Positions 9,899 through 17,922 of a stretch of 64,000 bases of DNA are shown one piece after another. A program made the position numbers and the translations under genes. Under the pieces are notes generated by a model. It ran no database searches. It was not told the DNA's origin and saw only the letters and a list, made by a program, of their open reading frames with translations. Origin of the DNA: Vibrio sp. JC009 (lineage in GTDB: Bacteria; Pseudomonadota; Gammaproteobacteria; Enterobacterales; Vibrionaceae). The stretch is taken from the NCBI RefSeq assembly GCF_029016485.1, contig NZ_CP092107.1, positions 1,736,001 to 1,800,000 of the forward strand, read 5' to 3'. The first letter of the stretch is position 1, and each line of letters begins with the position of its first letter.

Positions 9899-10789
9899 AT
9901 GAATCTAAAACAGATAAGATACTTTTGTGAGATTGTTAGAGTAGGGAGCGCGGCACAAGCGGCAAAAAATTTATACGTCGCACCGACGGCAATCAGCATG
10001 CAGATTTCTCAATTGGAAAGCGAACTTGGTGGACAACTATTCGATCGTACTACGCGTCCGATGGAGCTTACTGAGTTAGGCAAGTTCTTCTATCCACGCG
10101 CAACAGATATTCTTGCCAACACAAATCAATTAGAGCGAGAAGCAAAAAAAATCGTATCTGGTCAACATGGTTGGCTAGGCCTTGGCTTCGTCCGTTCTGC
10201 GCTATTTTCCTTCATGCCATCGGCAATAAGAGCATTCAGGAAAGAATACCCTGAAGTTCAGCTCGATCTTGTTGAAGAGCTTTCCGACTATCAGCCAGAT
10301 AGCATTAGAAGTGGCAAGTTTCATGTAGGCATATCCAGATTTATTGGAAGTCCTGTGGTGCCAGAAGGATTCACCTACAAAGAGATAATGCAGGATTCGT
10401 TTGTTGCGGCGGTTCCGGTAAACCATCCCTTAGCGAGTAGAGCATCACTGAACCTAAGTGAATTGTGTCATGAGGATTTTATTGCTTACCCCAAAGATCC
10501 ACTGAGCGTATTTAGTGGGCAGTTACTGTCGTTGTTCCGGGAAAATGATCTTGAACCTCAAATAGCTTATGAGGCCGTAGAAATAAACACCGCAATAGCT
10601 TTAGTCTCTGCTGGTTTAGGCTGCACGTTAGTTGGGGAGTCAATATCGAGCTACCAGAGTAATGATGTAGTGTTTATTCCAGTTGATGATCTTAAGACAA
10701 AAAGCGTTGTGGGAGCGATTTTTCTAGCTGACGAAAAAAACTTACTTGTAGATAAATTTCTTGACTGTTTGAGTTTAGAGCACGAATAA
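9899..10789 (+). CDS. LysR-family transcriptional regulator
   Basis: LysR regulator of 296 residues. The N-terminal winged HTH reads GSAAQAAKNLYVAPTAISMQISQLE, and the C-terminal periplasmic-binding-like effector domain spans about residues 90-290. It is divergent from the aldolase-carrier pair with 87 bases between the starts, the usual arrangement for a LysR activator of the divergent operon. The inducer is unknown; an organic acid handled by the aldolase is the natural guess. Confidence 0.88.
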   Translation: MNLKQIRYFCEIVRVGSAAQAAKNLYVAPTAISMQISQLESELGGQLFDRTTRPMELTELGKFFYPRATDILANTNQLEREAKKIVSGQHGWLGLGFVRSALFSFMPSAIRAFRKEYPEVQLDLVEELSDYQPDSIRSGKFHVGISRFIGSPVVPEGFTYKEIMQDSFVAAVPVNHPLASRASLNLSELCHEDFIAYPKDPLSVFSGQLLSLFRENDLEPQIAYEAVEINTAIALVSAGLGCTLVGESISSYQSNDVVFIPVDDLKTKSVVGAIFLADEKNLLVDKFLDCLSLEHE

Positions 10790-10988
10790 GTATGCGTGCT
10801 TACGAAGCAGATCTAGATGTTAATAAATGAACGGAAATGGGAGATTTCGTTCACCACATAGCTAGTAGCAGCCATGAGCCGTTTTGATATTGCAAAAAGC
10901 AGAATGGCACTGATTGTGTCAATGGTACCGTCCGTGCTCGGATGGACATTATCGTTAGGAGAGAGGTGCTACCTTAGCGTCTTGGAAA

Positions 10989-11014
10989 AAGTGGCCATCA
11001 GAGATAAGCCACTT
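10989..11014 (-). terminator. Terminator after the thiolase gene
   Basis: AAGTGGC and GCCACTT arms around a 12-base loop. On the minus strand the stem runs into TTTTTCC. It lies 27 bases past the thiolase stop codon. Confidence 0.7.
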
Positions 11015-11040
11015 CTTGTGCTAAAATGCTAGAGTCACAA

Positions 11041-12252
11041 CTACTGTAATAGATTTCGAATCACAATCGCTGTACCCATTCCCCCGCCAATACATAGTGA
11101 AGCTAAACCATATTCAAGTTGGCGTTTTGACATCTCATAGATCAAGGTGGTCAGAATGCGCCCTCCAGATGCGCCAAGCGGATGACCTAGCGCAATTGCA
11201 CCGCCATTAACATTGGTTTTATCGTCAAACCACGTCATAGGTAGTTGGTACTTGTCACTCAATACATGCATCACACCAAGCGCTTGCGCGGCAAATGCCT
11301 CATTTAATTCTAGTAGCTGCATATCAGCTAGTGTCATCTGAGCGCGGTCAAGTGCTTGTTTTATCGCCGGAACAGGACCTAATCCCATATATGCAGGGTC
11401 AAGGCCACCCTGACCATAACTGACAATTTCAGCGAGTGGTTCAAGCTGATGAGTTGCCACTGCGTCAGCTGATGCCAAAATAAATGCCACACCACCATCA
11501 TTGATGCCAGAGGCATTACCGGCAGTTACGCTGCCTTCTTTTTTAAAGGCTGGCTTAAGTTTGGCTAAAGTCTCTAATGATGCATCATGCCTAGGATATT
11601 CATCTTGAGCAAAGCTCACTTTCTGACGGCGTTGCAGTACTTCAATTGGAACAATTTCATCGGTGAACTTACCTTGATTGATCGCAGCAACCGCGCGCTG
11701 CTGACTGCGCAATGCAAACGTATCTTGAGTTTGGCGATCAATTTGATATTTTTCCGCAACGTTTTCAGCAGTCATCCCCATGTGGTACTGGTTAAACGCA
11801 TCGGTTAACCCGTCATTAATCATGGTATCCACCAGTTGTTGGTGGCCCATTTTGCAGCCAAATCGGTTTTTTGCATCCAAAACATAAGGTGCACTCGACA
11901 TGTTTTCCATGCCAGCGGCAACAATAAGATCAGCATCACCCGCTTTGATTTTACTTGCTGCTTCCATGACCGTTTTCATACCACTACCACAAATCATGTT
12001 AAGCGTAAAAGCGGGAACGGAATCAGGTACCCCGGCAAGTTTGGCTGCTTGGCGGCCTGGTCCCATGCCTTGCCCTGCACTCAGTACGTTACCGACAATC
12101 ACTTCATCAAGTAAAGCGGGATCAATGTTGGCCTGCGCTAAAGCTGCATTAATCACATACCCTCCCAGTTCAGCCGCGGGTATAGAAGCGAGGCTGCCAC
12201 CAAAACTGCCGAGCGCAGTACGCTTAGCTGCAACGATATAGGTTTTTCTCAT
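11041..12252 (-). CDS. Acetyl-CoA C-acetyltransferase (thiolase)
   Basis: Biosynthetic-type thiolase of 403 residues that condenses two acetyl-CoA to acetoacetyl-CoA, or the reverse. The nucleophile Cys88 is in NMICGSGMKT, the catalytic His in ALGHPLGASGGR, and the second Cys in SLCIGGGMGTA. Length and motifs match PhaA/AtoB proteins. It follows the SDR reductase by 15 bases in a two-gene operon. With the reductase, the PhaJ-type hydratase, the FabV-type reductase and the CoA-transferase across the divergent promoter it completes a C2-to-C4 route. No polyhydroxyalkanoate synthase or phasin lies nearby, so storage polymer synthesis is not indicated. Confidence 0.93.
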   Translation of the reverse strand: MRKTYIVAAKRTALGSFGGSLASIPAAELGGYVINAALAQANIDPALLDEVIVGNVLSAGQGMGPGRQAAKLAGVPDSVPAFTLNMICGSGMKTVMEAASKIKAGDADLIVAAGMENMSSAPYVLDAKNRFGCKMGHQQLVDTMINDGLTDAFNQYHMGMTAENVAEKYQIDRQTQDTFALRSQQRAVAAINQGKFTDEIVPIEVLQRRQKVSFAQDEYPRHDASLETLAKLKPAFKKEGSVTAGNASGINDGGVAFILASADAVATHQLEPLAEIVSYGQGGLDPAYMGLGPVPAIKQALDRAQMTLADMQLLELNEAFAAQALGVMHVLSDKYQLPMTWFDDKTNVNGGAIALGHPLGASGGRILTTLIYEMSKRQLEYGLASLCIGGGMGTAIVIRNLLQ

Positions 12253-12267
12253 CTTACTGCCTCCCTC

Positions 12268-13002
12268 TTAAATGACTAATCCGCCGTCGATTTTAAGTGT
12301 CTGTCCTGTGATAAAGCTGGAATTGTCACTGGCTAAGAATACAACACCATTAGTAATGTCTTCTGGCTTACCCATACGACCTAATGGTGTTTTTGATTTC
12401 ATGTAGTTGAGGACTTTTTCAGGTAAGTCGACGGTCATCGGAGTCTCGATAAAGCCAGGGGCTACGCAATTAGCACGCACTTGCGCCCCTTTACGTGAAA
12501 ACTCTTTTGCCCATCCTTTTGTCATTGAAATTACACCACCTTTCGTGGCGCCATAGTTACTTTGCCCAACATTGCCATCGGTACCAACCACTGAGGACAT
12601 CGTAATGATTGAGCCGACACCATTTTCGATCATCAGAGGTGCAACCGCTTGTGTCATATTAAACACCCCTTTTAAATTTACATTGATCACTAGATCCCAG
12701 TCATCTTCGCTCATTCGGTCAAGTAGATTGTCACGGGTGATGCCCGCATTATTTACCAGTACATCCACTTTGTTATGCCGTGTTTGTATCTCTTCAATTA
12801 GACTGCGAATCGCAGTTCGATCACAGACATTTAACTGTGTCACCCGGACATTCGAGTACTGTGTTTCAAGCTCTTTAGCTACTTCTGTGTTCAGGTCACA
12901 TGCATAGACCATAGCTGCATTTTGTTTAGCAAATGTTTCGACGATACAGCGACCAATACCTTGGGCGCCTCCAGTTACGATACAGATTTTATTAGTAAGC
13001 AT
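12268..13002 (-). CDS. Acetoacetyl-CoA / 3-oxoacyl reductase (SDR, PhaB/FabG-like)
   Basis: Short-chain dehydrogenase of 244 residues. The nucleotide loop GGAQGIG is at residues 11-17, then NNAGITRDN, the catalytic Ser in MSSVVG, and Tyr/Lys in SNYGATKGG. The C terminus ITGQTLKIDGGL is typical of FabG/PhaB enzymes. By family these use NADPH and give the (R)-3-hydroxyacyl product, which fits the (R)-specific PhaJ-type hydratase in the same locus. It is the first gene of the thiolase operon, read away from the LysR gene. A candidate operator lies about 120 bases upstream. Confidence 0.88.
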   Translation of the reverse strand: MLTNKICIVTGGAQGIGRCIVETFAKQNAAMVYACDLNTEVAKELETQYSNVRVTQLNVCDRTAIRSLIEEIQTRHNKVDVLVNNAGITRDNLLDRMSEDDWDLVINVNLKGVFNMTQAVAPLMIENGVGSIITMSSVVGTDGNVGQSNYGATKGGVISMTKGWAKEFSRKGAQVRANCVAPGFIETPMTVDLPEKVLNYMKSKTPLGRMGKPEDITNGVVFLASDNSSFITGQTLKIDGGLVI

Positions 13003-13303
13003 AGTTTCACCTTATTTAGAAAGGATGCGAGGCTATGTCTTTGCATAGTGTTCTCGCAATAGATGGAATTATTTTATGAAGTGATTGTGCTTTTGTTTAC
13101 TGATTCCAAATCAAAACACTATTGCAAATAAGGGATAATAAAGTATTGAATATATCGACGGACTTTGATTCGTCATGTTGTCTAACGGTAATAAATAAGA
13201 ATCTATGACTTATATTGCTAAACTAGACTAAAACTATTTCTTCTTATTCATTAGTAAGCTATAAGGTTATTGTCCTGTAAATGCAATAGTTAGGGTCTGC
13301 ACT
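13003..13303. promoter_or_regulatory. Divergent control region between the reductase-thiolase operon and its LysR gene
   Basis: A 301-base AT-rich gap with no credible gene. It contains the repeated 19-bp motif at 13121-13139 (listed separately). Divergent promoters for the reductase operon and the LysR gene are expected here; no -35/-10 pair was convincing enough to place. Confidence 0.5.
13121..13141 (+). promoter_or_regulatory. Candidate LysR operator, copy 1
   Basis: ATTGCAAATAAGGGATAAT followed by AA. The same pattern recurs at 14271-14289 (inverted) and 17835-17855. With the flanking bases it has a loose dyad of the TTATT-N13-AATAA type, compatible with a LysR-type site, about 120 bases before the reductase start. 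Confidence 0.55.
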
Positions 13304-14212
13304 ATGCTCGATAAAATCGTTTATTTTCTTCATGTGGTACGTTCCGGTTCATTTAGCCTGGCGGCTAAACAGTATGGCATTTCTGCTTCGGCGGGTAGTC
13401 GCTGGATCATTGAGCTTGAAGAAAGTTTAGGGGTTAGTTTGCTCAAACGTTCAACGCGAAAAGTAGTGCCGACTCAGGCCGGTGTACGTTTATACGAGCG
13501 TTTTAACCGCATTAACGGTGAGATTGATGAAATCTTCACAGAGATACAGAATCTGGGTAACGATGACCGCGGTATAATCCGCATAGCTTCAACCCCACTT
13601 TTTGCTCGCGATTTTCTTGGTGCTATAGTAGGTGAGTATTTACAACAATACCCTAATGTTACTTTCCGTATCTTAGAAACAGCTCTCGATATGGACCATA
13701 TTGATGAGATCGACTTCGCGATACGAGCCAGTGCGAATTACCTGGGTTTTCAAGAGAAAGATAGCCTTTTGGTCAAGCGGTCGCTCTTAAAATACCCGCT
13801 CATGGCTTGTTGTTCGCCACAATACATCGAAAGATATGGCAAGCCGGATCAGCCTGAAGATTTACGTAGCCATAATTGTTTGTACGCATCTACCCTTGTC
13901 GGAGGAAGCAAATGGGTCTTTGAACGGGACGGTGAGATAACTACGGTCAATATCGCTCAAACAGTAGAAGTGGAAAATAGTCAATTTATCAAAACGGTAG
14001 CTCTCAATGGTGGTGGAGTAGGCTACCTGCCGGTGCACTTGATCGAAGGTGAACTCAAAGATGGTTCATTGGTACCTATTCTGAGTGAATACACCAATAG
14101 CGAATTTGAATTTAGCCTCTATTATCGCCCAAGGAAACAGATGCCGGCTCGTTGTGTCAACTTTAAGGACTATCTAATTAAACGTGTTCGAGAAATTTCT
14201 GAGGCAGAATAA
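13304..14212 (+). CDS. LysR-family regulator of the C4 acyl-CoA cluster
   Basis: LysR regulator of 302 residues. The N-terminal HTH reads GSFSLAAKQYGISASAGSRWIIELE. The effector domain ends in FEFSLYYRPRKQMPARCVNF, similar to the CrgA/AaeR branch of LysR proteins. It sits between the divergent reductase-thiolase operon and the CoA-transferase operon. All three surrounding transcription units carry the same upstream motif, so this protein is the likely common regulator. The link is an inference. Confidence 0.88.
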   Translation: MLDKIVYFLHVVRSGSFSLAAKQYGISASAGSRWIIELEESLGVSLLKRSTRKVVPTQAGVRLYERFNRINGEIDEIFTEIQNLGNDDRGIIRIASTPLFARDFLGAIVGEYLQQYPNVTFRILETALDMDHIDEIDFAIRASANYLGFQEKDSLLVKRSLLKYPLMACCSPQYIERYGKPDQPEDLRSHNCLYASTLVGGSKWVFERDGEITTVNIAQTVEVENSQFIKTVALNGGGVGYLPVHLIEGELKDGSLVPILSEYTNSEFEFSLYYRPRKQMPARCVNFKDYLIKRVREISEAE

Positions 14213-14220
14213 ACAGCAAA

Positions 14221-14256
14221 AAGAAGAGTGGTTCACGTTGCTCTTCTTATTTTTTC
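14221..14256 (+). terminator. Rho-independent terminator after the LysR gene
   Basis: AAGAAGAG and CTCTTCTT arms separated by 12 bases, followed by ATTTTTT. It begins nine bases after the LysR stop codon. Confidence 0.85.
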
Positions 14257-14270
14257 AGCTTCATATATAG

Positions 14271-14289
14271 ATTATCCCTTATACGCAAT
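14271..14289 (-). promoter_or_regulatory. Candidate LysR operator, copy 2
   Basis: On the minus strand ATTGCGTATAAGGGATAAT, differing from copy 1 at two positions. It lies about 112 bases before the CoA-transferase start, just after the LysR terminator, so it belongs to the CoA-transferase promoter. Confidence 0.55.
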
Positions 14290-14401
14290 TATCTTTCCTT
14301 TTATTGTCTATTTTTTCATTAATCATAAGCCAATACACTTTTTCTATCAGCTACACAGCATGTGTTCTAAGCATTAATACTTTCCACAAGGAAAACTGAT
14401 A

Positions 14402-16006
14402 ATGAAAATAAAAGTGTTAACAACGCTACAAGCTTCAAACTTAATTAATGATGGTGACAGGGTTATTCTTGGCGGTTTTATCGGTGCAGTTGTCCCTGAA
14501 GCAATAGAAAAAGTTATTGGTGAGCGTTACTTGAATACAGGTCATCCGAAAAATCTGGAGCTGTATTTTACCGCAGGTCAAGGCAACGGTCTCGATAAGG
14601 CGGTCAATCACCTATCTTACCCAGGAATGGTCAGTTTGGCTTGTGGTGGTCATTGGGGACTAATTCCAAGGCTACAAAAGTTAGCTAATGAAAATAAGAT
14701 CCAAGGTTACAACTTCCCGCAAGGCGTCATCGCTCAATTGCTACGAGATTCAGCAGCCGGTAAGCCTGGTACTCTATCGCATGTTGGCTTGGGCACATTT
14801 GTTGATCCTCGATTTGGTGGTGGCAAAATTAATGAAGTGACTACTGATGAAAGGGTCTCCGTTATGAATATCAATGGTGAGGAGTTTTTATTTTTTAAGC
14901 GTCTCAACCCTAATGTTGCACTACTACGTGGTACTACAGCAGACGAAAACGGCAATATTACGATGGAAGACGAGTGCTTGTTTCTTGAAAACCTTGCAGC
15001 AGCGCAATTAGTGTCAAACCTTGGCGGCACAGTGATCGTGCAAGTAAAGCAGATGGTGAAGACTGGAACCCTTGACCCACAACAAGTACGTATTCCTGGC
15101 ATTTTTGTTGACGCTGTTGTTATTGCAGAACCAGAAGAGCACATGCAAACCTTTGCTGAAACTATGAACCCGGCTTATTGCGGTCGTGGTGAATTAACTG
15201 AAACTTCAGCATCAGTTCGTCCTCTGGATGCAAAAAAAATCATCGCCCGCCGCGCTGCAATGGAGCTTAAACGAGGTGCTATTCTCAACTATGGAATAGG
15301 TGCTCCTGAGGTAATTGCTGAAGTTACCGATGAAGAAGGAATTACTGATCAAATGATCGCTACTGTCGAACCAGGGGCGATCGGAGGGACACCTGCAGGC
15401 GGCTTAAGCTTCGGTGCATCGGCATTTCCTGAAGCGGTAATAACTCAAGATCAGATGTTTGATTTCTATGATGGTGGTGGCATTGATCAAGCCTTTTTGG
15501 GCTTAGCGGAATGTGACCAGTCCGGCAACTTAAACGTCTCCAAATTTGGTAGCAAAATCGCAGGCTGTGGTGGCTTTATCAACATCACCCAAAATGCCAA
15601 GCAAGTGTTTTTCTGCGGTACTTTCACTGCTGGGAAACTGGAAATTAAAACTGGTAATGGCGAACTAAAAATTGTTAAAGATGGACATATTCAAAAGCTT
15701 ATCAACCAGGTTCAGCAAATTACTTTCGCAGCAGATATTGCTAGACGCAATAAAAAGCCAGTGCTTTATATCACTGAACGTGCAGTATTCAAACTAGGTA
15801 AAAAAACGCTTGAGCTTATTGAAATTGCGCCAGGCGTTGACCTTGAAAAAGATATTCTAAATCAAATGGAATTTAAGCCTGTCATTAGCTCTGAACTTAA
15901 GTTAATGGACAAACGAATTTTTTGTCACCAACCAATGGGATTGATGCTCACGTCAATACAAAAAAGTGAGCAAAGCCAAGTCAACCCCGAGAATGTAGCC
16001 GCTTAA
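14402..16006 (+). CDS. Acetate/propionate (acyl-CoA:acetate) CoA-transferase
   Basis: Fused-subunit CoA-transferase of 534 residues of the YdiF/Pct type, moving CoA between short acyl-CoAs and acetate. The N-terminal half has GGFIGAVVPEAIE and the C-terminal half carries the catalytic Glu near residue 323 in VEPGAIGGTPAGG, then SFGASAFPEAV. Followed by the PhaJ-type and FabV-type genes, it could release butyrate from butyryl-CoA using acetate, or activate a short acid for entry in the other direction. AAGGA lies ten bases before the ATG. Candidate operator copy 2 lies upstream. Confidence 0.9.
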   Translation: MKIKVLTTLQASNLINDGDRVILGGFIGAVVPEAIEKVIGERYLNTGHPKNLELYFTAGQGNGLDKAVNHLSYPGMVSLACGGHWGLIPRLQKLANENKIQGYNFPQGVIAQLLRDSAAGKPGTLSHVGLGTFVDPRFGGGKINEVTTDERVSVMNINGEEFLFFKRLNPNVALLRGTTADENGNITMEDECLFLENLAAAQLVSNLGGTVIVQVKQMVKTGTLDPQQVRIPGIFVDAVVIAEPEEHMQTFAETMNPAYCGRGELTETSASVRPLDAKKIIARRAAMELKRGAILNYGIGAPEVIAEVTDEEGITDQMIATVEPGAIGGTPAGGLSFGASAFPEAVITQDQMFDFYDGGGIDQAFLGLAECDQSGNLNVSKFGSKIAGCGGFINITQNAKQVFFCGTFTAGKLEIKTGNGELKIVKDGHIQKLINQVQQITFAADIARRNKKPVLYITERAVFKLGKKTLELIEIAPGVDLEKDILNQMEFKPVISSELKLMDKRIFCHQPMGLMLTSIQKSEQSQVNPENVAA

Positions 16007-16040
16007 ACCGAGTCTCCCTCTCACTAAAAGGGAGATAGTC

Positions 16041-16070
16041 TTGCGATAAAAATCGATGTTTTTATCGCAA
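16041..16070. other. Perfect intercistronic hairpin between the CoA-transferase and hydratase genes
   Basis: A 12-base arm TTGCGATAAAAA pairs exactly with TTTTTATCGCAA around a 6-base loop. A second weaker stem (CTCCCT / AGGGAG) lies just before it at about 16014-16034. The 89-base gap separates genes that otherwise appear to form one operon. The stem could set 3' stability of the upstream message or attenuate the downstream genes. Confidence 0.6.
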
Positions 16071-16095
16071 AACTCTTTCTAAGAGAAACACCATT

Positions 16096-16512
16096 ATGAG
16101 TTATTCCATTGACCAGCTTGAGCTGGGACAAAGTGCGTACTTTGAAAAGACTATTAGCGAATCAGATATTCAGATGTTTTGTGGCATCAGCGGTGATATT
16201 AACCCGGTTCATGTTAGCCAAATTGCGGGAAAGAAGAGTATTTTCGGCAATCGTGTAGCACACGGGATTATGGTTTCCGGCTTAACTTCCGCTGTTCTCG
16301 GTATGCAACTTCCTGGGCCGGGGACTATTTATTTAGGTCAAGAGCTGAAGTTTACGGCACCAGTTTACATTGGTGACACCATTCGCGCCGAAGTGGTTGT
16401 TGCTGAAATTATTCGCGACAAAAATATCGTTAAACTCGCAACACGCAGCATTAATCAAAATAGCAAAATCGTTATTGAGGGCATGGCAACGGTTATGCCA
16501 CCAAAGCAATAA
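16096..16512 (+). CDS. (R)-specific enoyl-CoA hydratase (MaoC-like, PhaJ type)
   Basis: Single hot-dog-fold hydratase of 138 residues interconverting (R)-3-hydroxyacyl-CoA and trans-2-enoyl-CoA. The MaoC hydratase motif is intact, with Asp34 and His39 in DINPVHV matching the catalytic pair of PhaJ enzymes, followed by RVAHGIMVSG. The short length fits C4-C6 specific PhaJ proteins. In this operon it would dehydrate the (R)-3-hydroxybutyryl-CoA made by the reductase to crotonyl-CoA for the FabV-type enzyme 18 bases downstream. Confidence 0.9.
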   Translation: MSYSIDQLELGQSAYFEKTISESDIQMFCGISGDINPVHVSQIAGKKSIFGNRVAHGIMVSGLTSAVLGMQLPGPGTIYLGQELKFTAPVYIGDTIRAEVVVAEIIRDKNIVKLATRSINQNSKIVIEGMATVMPPKQ

Positions 16513-16530
16513 AATATTTAAGGATCTACC

Positions 16531-17727
16531 ATGATTATTAAACCTATCATCCAAGGTGTGGTTGCCCGTTCTGCACATCCTATGGGCTGTCAACAATCAG
16601 TACTTAACCAAATAGAGTATGTAAAAAAAGCATCGCAAATATCTCAAGGGCCGAAGAAGGTGCTAGTGCTTGGTGCGTCTTCTGGTTTTGGGTTAGCCTC
16701 TCGTATTAGTTTAGCCTTCGGTGGCGCCGAGTCGGATACTATTGGCGTGTCTTTCGAACGCGGACCAAGCGAAAAAGGCATTGGAACCGCTGGTTGGTAC
16801 AATAATATCTATTTCCGTCAAGAAGCAGAAAAAGAAGGACTCATTGCTAAAAACTTTGTCGGTGATGCTTTCTCGGCAGATATGCGAGAAAAAGTTATTG
16901 ACTACATAAAGCATGAGTTTGGAGGGAAAGTTGACTTGGTAGTCTACAGTCTGGCAACTGGCGTCAGACCAAACCCAAACACAGGGGAGCTATGGCGTTC
17001 AGCAATTAAAACTTCAGGAGAGCCAATTGTTGGGGCAACCATCAACATAGAGAAAGACTGCCTAGAGTCTATGGAAGTAGGTACAGCCACACCAGAAGAG
17101 ATGGATGCGACAGTAAAAGTGATGGGTGGTGAAGACTGGCAAAGCTGGATAGACATGTTGAGCAATTCTGATGTTCTTGCCCATGGTTGCAAGACGATTG
17201 CCTATTCGTATGTTGGCCCAGAAATTACGTACCCAATTTATCACAAGGGTACCCTTGGCAAGGCGAAGGCACATTTACACTGCACCGCGGATGAACTAAA
17301 TAAAACGCTTAGTGAACTTGGGGGAGAGGCATATGTTTCTGTATGTAAAGCCCTGGTGACTAAAGCAAGTGTATTTATCCCTGCATTCTCTCCTTACATT
17401 CTTTCTTTGTTTAAGGTAATGAAGGAAAAAGGAACACATGAAGGCTGTATAGAACAAATGCAGCGTTTATTCTCCCAGTGCTTGTACGTAAATCAAGTAC
17501 CAGTAGATGAAGCTCGCCTAATTCGAATTGATGACCGAGAACTCGAAGCAGAAACACAGCAACAGGTAAAAAAACTAATGAGTCAAATGACTGCTGAGAA
17601 CTTTCGTCAGATTGGTGACTACAGTGGCTATAAATTAGACTTCATGCGACTCAATGGGTTTGACTTTTCTGAAGTTGATTACGATGCCTCAATTGATATG
17701 AATGAACTGGCACTATTACAGCCTTAA
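16531..17727 (+). CDS. trans-2-enoyl-CoA / enoyl-ACP reductase (FabV/Ter family)
   Basis: NAD(P)H-dependent enoyl reductase of 398 residues. The family start IIKPIIQGVVARSAHP, the nucleotide loop GASSGFGLASR, and the active-site Tyr-X8-Lys region (ITYPIYHKGTLGKAK) are all present. FabV acts in fatty acid synthesis and its Ter relatives reduce crotonyl-CoA to butyryl-CoA essentially irreversibly. Context (thiolase, acetoacetyl-CoA reductase, (R)-hydratase, CoA-transferase; no fatty acid genes) favours the Ter role and sets the direction of the pathway toward a saturated C4 product. Vibrio normally has a separate housekeeping fabV, so this is probably a second, dedicated copy. Confidence 0.9.
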   Translation: MIIKPIIQGVVARSAHPMGCQQSVLNQIEYVKKASQISQGPKKVLVLGASSGFGLASRISLAFGGAESDTIGVSFERGPSEKGIGTAGWYNNIYFRQEAEKEGLIAKNFVGDAFSADMREKVIDYIKHEFGGKVDLVVYSLATGVRPNPNTGELWRSAIKTSGEPIVGATINIEKDCLESMEVGTATPEEMDATVKVMGGEDWQSWIDMLSNSDVLAHGCKTIAYSYVGPEITYPIYHKGTLGKAKAHLHCTADELNKTLSELGGEAYVSVCKALVTKASVFIPAFSPYILSLFKVMKEKGTHEGCIEQMQRLFSQCLYVNQVPVDEARLIRIDDRELEAETQQQVKKLMSQMTAENFRQIGDYSGYKLDFMRLNGFDFSEVDYDASIDMNELALLQP

Positions 17728-17757
17728 GCAGTATATTCCTTCCAGAATAAAAATCCC

Positions 17758-17785
17758 CCACCAATATGTGTGGTGGTATTTTATT
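17758..17785 (+). terminator. Terminator after the enoyl reductase gene
   Basis: CCACCA and TGGTGG arms around a 7-base loop followed by TATTTTATT. It ends the CoA-transferase operon, so the MFS gene has its own promoter. Confidence 0.7.
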
Positions 17786-17834
17786 GAATAATAAGGTTAA
17801 TTTATTTTTCTGGCTCAAGTTCACACAATTCATT

Positions 17835-17855
17835 ATTGCAAATTAAGGATAATAA
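17835..17855 (+). promoter_or_regulatory. Candidate LysR operator, copy 3
   Basis: ATTGCAAATTAAGGATAAT followed by AA, two changes from copy 1, 68 bases upstream of the MFS start. TTATT on its left and AATAA on its right form the best dyad of the three copies. Confidence 0.55.
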
Positions 17856-17922
17856 GGCGCTGTTATTAGAGTATTATGATTCATAGAAAATAAAACTAAT
17901 ATCACCCTATAAGGTACACATT

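Noticed and set aside
14734..15144. Antisense open frame within the CoA-transferase gene, and similar long antisense frames in nif genes
   Set aside because: They mirror strongly conserved coding sequence on the other strand and lack ribosome sites.
11041..16512. Polyhydroxybutyrate synthesis operon (phaA/phaB/phaJ)
   Set aside because: No PHA synthase, phasin or depolymerase is present, and a Ter-type enoyl reductase and CoA-transferase would divert the intermediates.
16531..17727. Housekeeping FabV of fatty acid synthesis
   Set aside because: No fatty acid synthesis genes are near, and all neighbours act on C4 CoA esters.
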